A stretch of DNA of 64,000 nt. Source: Anastatus disparis. Its lineage: Eukaryota > Arthropoda > Insecta > Hymenoptera > Eupelmidae. The DNA lies in the NCBI GenBank assembly GCA_017163975.1, contig JAFFSR010000227.1:1612001-1676000 (forward strand), read 5' to 3'. Position 1 is the stretch's first letter. Each line of letters begins with the position of its first letter. The notes beneath the pieces are model-generated. The model ran no database searches and had not been told where the DNA came from. It saw only the letters and a list, made by a program, of their open reading frames with translations. The position numbers and the translations under genes are program-made. Positions 26,970-37,500 of the stretch are shown here, in pieces.

Positions 26970-27030
26970 ATTTTTTATAAACTATTTCTTCGATATTAGA
27001 ATCAGTAATAAAGTTAACTGAGCTGATTCG

Positions 27031-27040
27031 CTTATATATC
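27031..27040 (-). promoter_or_regulatory. TATA box of antigen-5-like gene 1
   Basis: GATATATAAG on the minus strand, 62 bp before the ATG. The sequence from the TATA box to the ATG resembles the same stretch in genes 2 and 3 (GCGAAT and TATT/ACTGATTCTA-like words). The upstream TGACGCAAT shared by genes 2 and 3 is not found here. Confidence 0.6.
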
Positions 27041-28210
27041 AAGATATTATATCACGGATTTCATTGAAATATTGTATTTGACATAAAACGTTATGAATGT
27101 AAATATAGTTAGCTTATTTAAACATTTCATCTATTCTTTCAAACCAACTGGTATTATTTTAAGAAATAATGAATTTCGGGAATTCCAAATAATAAGTTCA
27201 ATACAGTAGATTGTGTGTGTATGTGTGCACACGCGTCTGTGTGTGTATATACACAAATTTTTACCTAAAAACCTTTTAATTTTAAATTAAAACGACATAA
27301 AAGATTAATATTAATTAACAAATGAAATTAAATAATTTTGTGTCATACTAATAAAACTATAAAAACTGTTATAATGATCTATATTATTATAGACTTAAAA
27401 TAAATTACATTTAATATTTATCTCAATAGCTTACTGTTTATTTCAGATTTTTTTCTATCTAGAATGAGTACTGAATGATTTCAATAATTTTATAAAAGTA
27501 AATATTATTTTATTAAAAAAGAATAACACTCTATTCAATAACTACTACATTAATTTAAATTGAATCATTATGGAAAATTTCTTTTATTCGTAAAAAAAAT
27601 ATGTTTAAATAATATTATCCTTTAAATTCAAAAACCTAAAAAGTCTAAAAATGCCTCAGAATTAAATATTTACCTATTAAACTTTTTTATGAGCATATTT
27701 AATAAGAACAAAAAACTTTTTTTCCAGTCACGTAATTTGATAACACTTGTTTCAATATTATGTACAGATGATTCCATGATATTTTTAATATTTAGAAAAT
27801 TGTACACAAAAGTTATAAAATGTAAAAAAAAAACATCATACCATACTTTCGATTGGTATAATTTAATTATTTTTGACTGAAAAAATATAAAATAAATTTA
27901 TTTCAAGATTTACAAATGAAACTAATGTAGTTTTTTTTTTGTTTCTAGACAAAATAAAAAAACGTTTTTTGAAAGTATGAAATTTTCAAGAAGGTACCTA
28001 ATCTTATAAAATAAACTGGATTATTTTTTAAAATACATTCAAGATTCGATAATAGAAGGCATTAGTGGCTCAAACTTATAAAAAGCATAATATAAAGATA
28101 TTTCGAAAAAATTTTTAATAAAAATTTAAAATTTGGGAAATTGCAATGTTGGTAACTATGTATGAATTATATACACTATTAAGTCACCTTAAAACAAATC
28201 CATCAAAGAG
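27041..28210. other. Spacer between antigen-5-like gene 1 and a SINE
   Basis: AT-rich. Contains a degenerate TG/CA microsatellite at about 27211-27255. No coding exon or RNA gene seen. Confidence 0.5.
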
Positions 28211-28400
28211 ATCGTCAGTGGCTCAGTTGGTAGAGCGATGGATTCGTAATCTCGAAGAGCCGAGTTCGAATCCTGCTCTCGGCTGATTCATACAAGCACC
28301 ACTGTACGTTACATGTGCTTTGTTCATAAACACACTGAAATTATCTCCGTCGTTAATTAGCATCGTAATAATAGTATGATTAAAGTGACGTTAAATACAA
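28211..28400 (+). mobile_element. tRNA-derived SINE, copy 1
   Basis: The head resembles a tRNA: A-box-like TGGCTCAGTTGGTAGAGCG, an anticodon-loop position reading TTCGTAA (CGT, as in tRNA-Thr), and a B-box-like GAGTTCGAATCC. The 3' body of about 110 bp ends in GTGACGTTAAATA. The same head and body recur at 44461, 47963 and 61223. The acceptor and anticodon stems do not pair well and the tail is unrelated to a tRNA, so this is a SINE and not a tRNA gene. Confidence 0.88.
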
Positions 28401-29659
28401 TGAAAATACATAATAAAATCTTAAATAAATACAGTAAATATTAAATATTATATAATAAATACATAATAATATTTTTTAATATTATTTCAAACATTTTTTC
28501 ATTATGACAAAGCTATCTGTATTAAAAAGAAAAAATTAAGAGTAGAAAGATAGTAAGCACAATTTTTTAAAATGTATGTTAGTTCTTGAATGTCCAACAA
28601 AACACCAAAAAGTAAAACATGTTGCTAGTTTTAATTTAACAAAATTCATTTAACACATGCAGCAAAAATAAACTTTTTGTACTTGAAATAGTAAAATAGC
28701 TTCTGCATTTTCTATCATATAATTCCAAAATTGTAAATAATAATTTTTTATGAAATAATTCATTTTTAAATTCGTTATAAGATAATCGTTTATTTAACAT
28801 AAGAGACGATTTAGTATCTTTTTATTATTACTTTATTATTTGCTAACTTTTACTGTTAAATAAAATATTGCTTATTAAAAAAAAATATTGCTTACGTTAT
28901 GAAAATTCTGAGAAAGGAATCTATTTACTTATGCAAGTCACAGTATAAATATTTTAATTCTGCATTAAATATTATCAGGAGCGATCAAGTGATTAAATTC
29001 AAATGAATATTCTATTTTCAAATATTTAAAAAAATGTTATCTGTATTTTGGTGTATCAGAATAAGAATGAATAAATGAAGATCTTAGTTCTTGATCCAAT
29101 CGCCGCTGGTGTTAAATTATTTGTTATCTATATTGTTTAATCATTCAAGACTATAAAGCAAATTTTTAGTTATTAATTTTGATGATTAAAAGTACTGATC
29201 GGATGAGTGATCCATTATTGAGTACAGAGAAATTATTCAAACAATTTGTCACACCCATCTAAAAAGATAACATATCTATCCTTGGAATGATGCCTACTTA
29301 TTGATATAAACATTGTTTCTAACTTATTGTTAAACACATTAATTACTTTTTACATAAGTTACTTTTCTCTCGGTAATATTAAATTGCATTGTTATTTAAA
29401 TTCTTTAATGATCTTAAAATGAGTACACATATTGACTTATATACAGAAAAAACATATCATGATTGATATAGTCAATTAATTTATATATAGATATGAACTT
29501 CAGTTTTGAAAAATATTAAAATTTATGTAATTTTTAATATTTACTCTATTTTATACCTGACTTTGTATTTTGCATTCTATATAATAAAATAAATGAAAAA
29601 TTCAATGATGTCATTATAGCTAATAATTTATTGAATTTTTGGTTTTTTATTTTTTAATT
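28401..29659. other. AT-rich spacer between SINE copy 1 and antigen-5-like gene 2
   Basis: No coding exon or RNA gene seen. Contains the second copy of the shared 3'-flank block (about 29422-29466). Confidence 0.5.
29422..29466 (-). repeat. Conserved 3'-flank block, copy next to antigen-5 gene 2
   Basis: GTACACAT, a GACTTATATACAG segment and AAAAAACATATCATGATTG align with the block at 25019, about 400 bp beyond the gene 2 stop codon. Confidence 0.4.
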
Positions 29660-29665
29660 TTTATT
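29660..29665 (-). terminator. Polyadenylation signal of antigen-5-like gene 2
   Basis: AATAAA on the minus strand, about 160 bp beyond the stop codon. Nearer A-rich variants exist, so the site actually used is uncertain. Confidence 0.35.
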
Positions 29666-29825
29666 TACAAAAGAAATTCTTAATCATACAAGCAATATTT
29701 TACAGTATCAAACTATCATTTTTTTTCGACTCTTACAATAAAAATAGTTAACAATTAATATTCGATTTTATAAAAAATAAAAAAGTTACAATAACATTAA
29801 TTTATAATTAATTAAACTAAAGAGT

Positions 29826-31229
29826 TTAATACACCGGCATTCCAAAGAAATTACCAGTAGGTCCATAGTTACAAACAAGATAGAATTTGTCCCATCCTCC
29901 ATCATTGTATCTAATGCCACCACAACCGATTCTAGAAGTTTTAGCCCAAACCAACTGAGTATAATGTCCAATTACGTTACCATTGTTAGCAAAAATCGAA
30001 CTGTAAATGAAAAAATACGCAATATAATTGTTAAATAAATTAATTATTTTAAAAATTAATTATTTTAATCTAAATATATACAATTCAAATAAATTTTTAA
30101 GTAAAAATTTGTAAATAAAGTAAATTTTTATATAGTTCTATTTCATTTTTTTTAAATTTTCATTGAATTTTTAATTAATAATTAAATTTGAATTAAAATA
30201 GTAATTCAAATCAACTTACGTGAACGTCTTAACATCGTTTCTATTAAAATCTCTAACCTCATCATACCACAAAGCTATCAAAGTTTCAATTGTGACAGGC
30301 TTCCAGTTACCAAAAGTGGATCCATAGGCTATATTCTGACCAACTCGAAAACGATCTGGAATAAAAAAAATATAGTTTGATTTTTTAAATTAAACAAAAG
30401 TAAAAAATAAGTGTAATGATAAAAAATGTTTTTACCAACATCTCTGCATCGATCGTGACCCCAAGTACATTGATTAGCCCACCTTTGTGCAACTGCTGCT
30501 AACTCATTATCCCATTCCTAAAACATACCGATTTCTATATAAACAATAGTCATATAATAATAAAATATAGAATAAATATAATTAAAAGAACTTTACTTTT
30601 TAATGTTCAAAACTATTTTTTAAACTCAAAAGATTTTTTAAAAATTTAAACCTCTTATCTTAAAGATGATCCAAATTTATTGATAGACAATCAACACAAT
30701 TAAAAATGGAATATTTTGATGTATTATAAAAAAATTTCAATATTTTAATTATAATTTATATTAATTATATTAGCTTATATTATATAAAAATAAAAGATTT
30801 GTGAATATTTTTATCATGAAATATTAAAAATCGGTCATACCATGTAAGCCATGTATGCTGCCGGAGGCTGAGGTCCAGGATTGCCTTGATATTCTAGACC
30901 ACTGGCAACTTTTTGTCTAAGATAATTATGCCAATAGAGAATCCGGTATTTTTCGTCATACGTTAATCCAATTATTGGATTAACTCCACATCGTGCAGAT
31001 GGTGCTGGTGACTATATAAAATAAATTTATCTACGATGTAGTCTTTAAAAATGTTTGCTTACAAAGAAATGAGTATGAATTAAATTTTACGGCGTTAACT
31101 GTAACACTATTAAAAAAATCTTACCGCAAATATGCACATTGTATGGCCATAACATGTTTCAACATTACAAAAATTAGTAGCACTTGCAATAGCTATTAGA
31201 ACTGAAAGGATGATAATAGCTTTAACCAT
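29826..31229 (-). CDS. Antigen 5-like / venom allergen 3/5 CAP-superfamily protein, gene 2
   Basis: Predicted secreted CAP protein of 222 residues. Minus-strand exons: 31229-31125, 31011-30841, 30517-30436, 30355-30220, 30000-29826. Exons 2, 3 and 4 have the same lengths as in gene 1 (171, 82 and 136 nt), and all intron phases are the same. Seen: a signal peptide, [41 protein letters not shown] and eight cysteines. Differences from its neighbours: the CAP N-terminal helix reads WHNYLR with several aromatic replacements nearby, and the C-terminus stops at the Tyr of PVY, so it lacks the last three residues of the other two. Intron 2 starts GTATGA. No frameshift or internal stop. It lies 2.9 kb from gene 1 and 1.8 kb from gene 3 on the same strand. 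Confidence 0.93.
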
Positions 31230-31296
31230 ATTTTTTATACAATTATCCTTCTTTAATATTAGAATCAATACTAAAATTATCTAACGAGCTAATTCT

Positions 31297-31334
31297 CTTA
31301 TATATCTGCATTTGAATGTCATGTGTGACGCAAT
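31297..31334 (-). promoter_or_regulatory. Core promoter of gene 2: TATA box and upstream TGACGCAAT
   Basis: GATATATAAG (31306-31297 on the minus strand) lies 68 bp before the ATG. Immediately upstream is a block shared with gene 3: a TTTGAATGTCAT word and TGACGCAAT (31326-31334, + strand reading). TGACGCAAT resembles a composite C/EBP-ATF (CARE-type) site; that function is inferred from the motif only. Confidence 0.55.
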
Positions 31335-32949
31335 GCATTATAATGGAATTTTATATACTGATCTTTTTCTATAAATTTATTTATTGTCACATTAACTGCT
31401 AAGGCCGTTAACAACATATATTACAATTTACATAGTAAATAGTACACAATATAAAATATATGCGTAATATAATAAGATATAAAGATTAGATTTCGTTGCG
31501 CAAAGAGTTTTCTTTTAATGTAGCTTCGGTGATTTTTAATAAGAATATAGGAAATTTAGTCAAAAATATGAAGAAAAATATGAGCTATAAACTTAACATA
31601 GAAGTTTTAAAAATATCAGATCATTAATCATGTTAAAGAAAAAAAATTGCAGGATTTGAAAATTTTTAGATGGTCTTTCATGAGACAAATAGTATTTATG
31701 CTTATAACTTGGAAGTAATATAGTTATTTATGAATAAAAATCAAATTATAGATTATTTTTTTCAGAATTTTAATTAATAAAAAATGTTTATATATTGATA
31801 TGAATATTATTTATAATCTAATATCATTAAATGCATAAATGAATTTCTATACTAGTCACTTTTTCCTTTAGTCATTTGAAAAATGCTTTGGCTGGACAAA
31901 TTGCGTATTAACTATTTTCATAATATGTTAATTTGTAATAATTTTGTTCACTATTTAATTACTTTAAATAATTATCTTAAATTATATGCACGTACCGACT
32001 ATGATAGGGAAAAGGCATATCATATTTGCTACAACCAATTAAATATAAGGAAAACTCAAATTAAAATTACTATAAAACATTAAAATCTCTCAAAATTTAA
32101 AATATTTACTGTATTTTATAGCGGTCAAAGTGTATTTTTTATTTATCTAAAAATAAAGAAAAAAATATATAGAAAATGTATACAAGATTTTGATTATTAT
32201 TTAACGCGATTACTACAATATTATGTGCAAAAGTAATATTTAAAAAAAGCAGTAGATCCTACCTTATACTTAAATACATTCTGCTTAACAAATTCAATTA
32301 ATACGTTTCTATAAATTTATTTAATTGCACTGATAAATAAAATGAAACGGTTGAAAAAGCACAGTAGTTATCGTGTTACTTATCGACTAGTGGCGCCTCT
32401 GCTTTAACTTTGCAACAACGTAGTCCATAACAGAATTTTCAAACGACTTCAATTTTTAGGTACATTTAATTTTATTGTTTGTTGAGAATTCCTAAAAATA
32501 ATTTCATGTATGTGTGACATTAGCTTAAGGGACAGGAGCGCTCTCAATGTTCAACACGAGCATCGTGCCAGAAGTGGAATGTCTGCTCTACAGCACACTT
32601 TTGCTACAGCGCAGATTTTAATGTGCTGCCAGCGTTTTTTCAGTATATAATCTGACATGGTTTTCAAGCTAATTATCCTTTTTTCAATCCATGTAATGTC
32701 AAAGCCATTAATTTTTATTAGTTTTATTTGGAAATTTTAATATTTATCAAAAACAAAAATTAACGCATCAATATAATTTCTAAAAATAACTAGATTAACG
32801 TTGAGAAAAATAACTCAATCCACATTATTTTATTACTTACATTATATTTCATTAGTTTTTGTTTTTAATTTTAATATTTGAAGAAAGTTTTGATCGTAAG
32901 AAAAAATGATAAATAAAAAAAATTATGTCACAGTATGAAAAAATTTTGT
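31335..32949. other. Spacer between antigen-5-like genes 2 and 3
   Basis: No coding exon seen. Mostly AT-rich, holding the third 3'-flank block (31987-32031). A distinct GC-richer segment at about 32380-32650 contains GGCGCC and repeated CTACAGC words and may be a foreign insertion. Confidence 0.45.
31987..32031 (-). repeat. Conserved 3'-flank block, third copy
   Basis: GCACGTACCGACTATGATAG followed by GGAAAAGGCATATCAT aligns with the blocks at 25019 and 29422. It lies about 1.0 kb beyond the gene 3 stop, farther than in the other two units, which fits an insertion between them. Confidence 0.45.
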
Positions 32950-32955
32950 TTTATT
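32950..32955 (-). terminator. Polyadenylation signal of antigen-5-like gene 3
   Basis: AATAAA on the minus strand, 93 bp beyond the stop codon at 33050-33048. Confidence 0.5.
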
Positions 32956-33047
32956 TCTACAATAAAAACAGTTAGCAATTAATTAAGAATTTCATTAAAA
33001 AAAACTAAAAAACTTAAAATAACAACAATTTATAATTATTATTAATA

Positions 33048-34408
33048 TTAAGAAGTTTCGTAAACAGGCTGGCCAATGAAATTACCAGCGGGCCCATAGT
33101 TACAGACAATATAGAATTGGTTCCATCCTCTATCACTATATCTGATGCCACCGCAACCAAGCTTCGTAGTTTTACCCCAAACTAATTGTGTATAATGTCC
33201 AGTTTTTCTAGCGTCAAGGCCACTGTAAACAGAAAGCAACGTATTATAATAGTATTTTAAAACTTTAAAAATGCTATAAATTTTGCTATAACGCAATATT
33301 ATAACTTTTTTTATTTTCGTTAATCTTGAGACAAAAATTAAATTTCATAAATATGAATTTTATAAACAACTTATATTAGCTTACGTGAACATTTTAACAT
33401 CATTCTTGTCATAACCATTGACCTCATTATACCACAAAAATACTAGATCTTCAACTGTTCCAGAATTTCTATTATCAGAAGTCATGGCTATATTCTGACC
33501 AACTTGAAAACGGTCTGAAATTTAAAAATTAAATTGCATTTTTTAAAAATAAATTCAAAGTTAAAAAACAATGAAACGATGAAAAATTTCTTACCAACAT
33601 CCCTGCACTTATCATGATTATAATCACATTGATCAGCCCATCTTTGTGCAACCGTTTCTAATTCATCATCCCATGTCTATTTGTTTTTAAAAATATTAAT
33701 AATGGAATTTAAAGTCAATATAATTAAAAAAGTTTTACTATATAATTTATTTCAAAATTTATTTTAAACATAATATCAACTAATAAATTAAATTTTTTTT
33801 CACAATTGACTCTCAGCAGTCTATTTAAATCATAGTAAAATCGATTCAATATATTATTAATATAAATAATATGTTTAAAGATTGAAAATTTTTGTATATT
33901 ATACAAAAATTCAATAATCAAATTACAATCTTCGTTAAATTATGTCACTTGAGACTGTAAAAAGTGAAACATTGATGGATAATTCAATAATTACAAAAAA
34001 AAAGTGATCATACCAAAGTAGCCATGTCAGTTGCAGGAGGCTGAGGTCCAGGATTGCCTCGAGACTCTTGGCCGCTTGCAACTTTTTTTCTAAGTTTATT
34101 ATGCAAATTGAGAATCCGTTGTTTCTCATCATCTGATAAGCCAGATTTTGGATCTGATCCACATCGTGCAGCTGGATATGGTGACTAAATAAATAAAATA
34201 GATTTTCAAATAAAACTTAAAAAACGTCAATTTATAAACTTTAAATTTTAAAATTAGTTTTATAATATTATCTTTAGGAAAAAATTGATACCGTATATGT
34301 GCACATAGTTTGAGGTAGACGACGGCTACGACATGATGTAACATTACAATAATCAGTAGCATTTGCAAGGGCCACTAGAGCTAGTATAACGACAACAATT
34401 TTAATCAT
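33048..34408 (-). CDS. Antigen 5-like / venom allergen 3/5 CAP-superfamily protein, gene 3
   Basis: Predicted secreted CAP protein of 224 residues, the first gene in the direction of transcription. Minus-strand exons: 34408-34292, 34184-34014, 33676-33595, 33514-33385, 33222-33048; phases agree throughout. Seen: a signal peptide ending in [50 protein letters not shown] and eight cysteines. Exon 1 is 6 nt longer than in gene 1 and encodes a basic insert (CRSRR). Exon 4 is two codons shorter than in the other two. Exon 3 joins through a Thr codon in place of Glu. An N-glycosylation sequon (NVT) lies just after the signal peptide. Intron 1 uses the donor GTATCA and intron 2 uses GTATGA. The gene appears intact. 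Confidence 0.93.
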
Positions 34409-34475
34409 ATTTTTCAAGTAGTTGTACTTCCTCAATAGTAGAATTAATACTGAAATAATGTAACGAGTTCATTCG

Positions 34476-34511
34476 CTTATATATGAGTATTTGAATGTCA
34501 TTTGACGCAAT
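34476..34511 (-). promoter_or_regulatory. Core promoter of gene 3: TATA box and upstream TGACGCAAT
   Basis: ATATATAAG (34484-34476 on the minus strand) lies 68 bp before the ATG, the same distance as in gene 2. The shared upstream block includes TTTGAATGTCAT and TGACGCAAT (34503-34511, + strand reading), followed in both genes by a CATTATAAT word. Confidence 0.55.
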
Positions 34512-37500
34512 TCATTATAATTAAAATTTTTATATTTATATTAATCTATATTTAATTTAAAAAAAAAAATTTGAAAAAGGAAATCGGAACAGGAAAGTTA
34601 GTAGGAAGTTTTACTGAAATAACAATAACAAATTTTCAATATTTATGATAAAATTTGGTATGTGAACTTACTTGTATATTAAAAATATAATAAAAACTGA
34701 TGCTCCAATGTTCAATGAATCATATAAAAAATTAAGTAATTTTTGCACTAACTGTCATCAACCATTGTAGAATATTTTTGTGTAATACAATGCATAACGC
34801 TAAAACATTCTTATCATAATTATTAAAATTATCTTTGGTGATACATCAATATTACATAATATTAAAAATAAATTTATATTTTGTCCTAAAATGAGTTAAG
34901 TACCGAGCAAAGCCAATAAAATTATTAAACAAAATTTTACACCAATTTTCGACGTTATTAACGCTTTCATTCATCCTCATGAAAGTTATACATTATATTA
35001 AAAAAATATAAATAGTTTGCGTAACTTGCAATTTAATTACTCACAAATAAAAAAACTCTATTACATACTTTTAAAAACACATGACATAATGATTCCAATA
35101 ATTTAAAAAGAAACTTGAAAAAAAATATAAAATATATATATATATCAAAATTACCATTCTTGATATGGACGAACAACATTTTACTATTCACGTGTTATGA
35201 TAAGCAAAAAAACACGTGAATCAATATTATTTATGTAATGTTTTGTGTCATCATAATGTTGTTCATAATTTTTAACTTATTTAATTTTTCCAAAGTCTTG
35301 TTTTAGTTTAAAATAAAAACTAGTATTCGATTTTTAATTAAGGTACGAAAAACAACAAATCATATTTGTGAGAAAGTCTTATAAAATTTTTTTATTTCGA
35401 TCGGTGACGCCAATTGAATCTCATCTATCATGGTTCGGTTGTTTTTACAGCATAGTAATAAAAAATATTCACGTTGCCGAGTTGGTAATTAAATATAACC
35501 GATCAATATCGGTTACTATGGTTGATTCCTTTACAAATATCATGAATTATTTTTTTCTCTTAGATGAATTTTATATATTTAGATAATAATTTTATTGTAA
35601 AATTTAGTTTTTAAATATCACACAAATAATAAAGTAAAAAAGAAAATCAAAAGCGTTAAACAAGATCTTAATGCAAAACTAAAAAAAATTTTTTTTAAAT
35701 AAAAATACAAATTTTTATAATTGCTGCTTTAAAACAAAAACTATTTTATAAATTGATAAAAGTGAATAAAATAAGATAAAGATTCAATTAATTTTTAATT
35801 GATCTCTCAGTTAAAACTTAAAACTCTGTGGTGGTTATTCTTAAAAATATTATTTGCATACTCTGTAAAAGAGAAAAAAATTAAATGCAATTAGATTCAC
35901 TTTAAAATTGCTTAATAATAATTTAAATAACAAGATTTTTACAAGTCTACTACCAAGTTTCAGTGTATAATCATAAATTTTTTACGTATAATTTAACAAA
36001 GTATCAGATAAAAGTAGAATTTTTTAAAAGAAATAATTCAAAAGAAAGCGTGTGCAACTTTTTAACAACAAACCAAAAAAAAAAAAAGTAATAAACAAAA
36101 TAAAGAAGAAAAATGCAGCTCGCCCATAGTCTCCCATTCGCCGGGGGCATAAGCAATACAAGCGCGCGTGTGTGTTACATTGCGGTCTCTTATGTAGCCG
36201 CCCCCCACTTATGTTTGTGGCGCGAAACGACCGTTAAAAAATAAAGCAAAACGACATAAGCGCACGAACTCTCTTTCTGTATAATTTTATATGCCCATAC
36301 ACATCGCTGAGTACGCGTGCTCTCTCTTTCTCTCTCTTGTACACATCGCTGCTGGACCTTCCCCCGCAAAAAAAAACCCTTTTCTCTCCCTCCGTCTTTT
36401 CTATCCTTATTCTTTTCTTTTTGCTAATAAATTCTCCTTTCTCTTCTCTCTTCTCCTTCTTTTCTTCGTTCTTTTAGCTCGTTTTATCCGTTAAGCAAAA
36501 TACTGCTACGTTATTGGTCCAAACACTATATACTCGCGGGACATTTAAACATCAGCAGCGTCTCTTTTTTACTTGGCATTTAAACTTCTCTCCCCCACTT
36601 TTACAGTCTCTGTGTGTATATATAAGCAAGTGCACGTTTCGTTTATTCCTCTTATGTATATGGATATCTTTCTTTTAAGATACTTTTAAGAGAGAAGAGA
36701 AGCTTCCTTAGCTTTGTCTTCTTCTGTGTATATTATACCAAGGAATGCGCAGCTGTTGCTAAAAAATAAAGGATCTTTATTATTTTTTCCGGGAAATCAT
36801 TTTTATGAGATTCTATTTCAATAGGATGCTGATTTTTTTTTTTGCTATGTGATTTTGGAGAAAAAATTCGATGATTAGTATAGAGAAAGATTATCTAAAC
36901 ATTTGGCGTGATCTATGAATGAAATTATAGGGTTCATTGATTTTATTTTCAAAACAAAGTTTCAAGACTTTTTATGATTTGAAGTTTTTTTGATATCGTT
37001 ATTAGTAAACTTTTCTGGATTTTTTTTTTCAACAAAAAGAAAATTCTTAAAAAATAAAGGAACAGTTAAGACATTTCTTAAAAAATTTTAAAGTAAATTG
37101 ATGAAAAAACCAGCAGATATATAATTTTTATTATTGTATGTAGCATAAATAATTATTCTTTGCGCTGACTACCAAAATGTTATAATTAACATAATCTACA
37201 ATCATTCGCATAATAAAACACAATAAGTAATTAAATGTATGATCCTGTAAATAATGTTTGTAAATCCATAATTTTCAGTAAAATCCTGAAAGAGATAAAT
37301 ATATTTATGTTACTAATCTCTATAAAAAAATTGCCCATTATAGAATAATTATTGTATCATACAAAAAATTTCGTGTTTAATTTTATAATTTTTGAAAAGT
37401 AAATAATTTTAATAAATCAATACTGTTGAAGTCGATATTACTATTCGAAACAATAATTGTGTCAATTAATTATATTTATAAATAATAAATCAGCATATTA

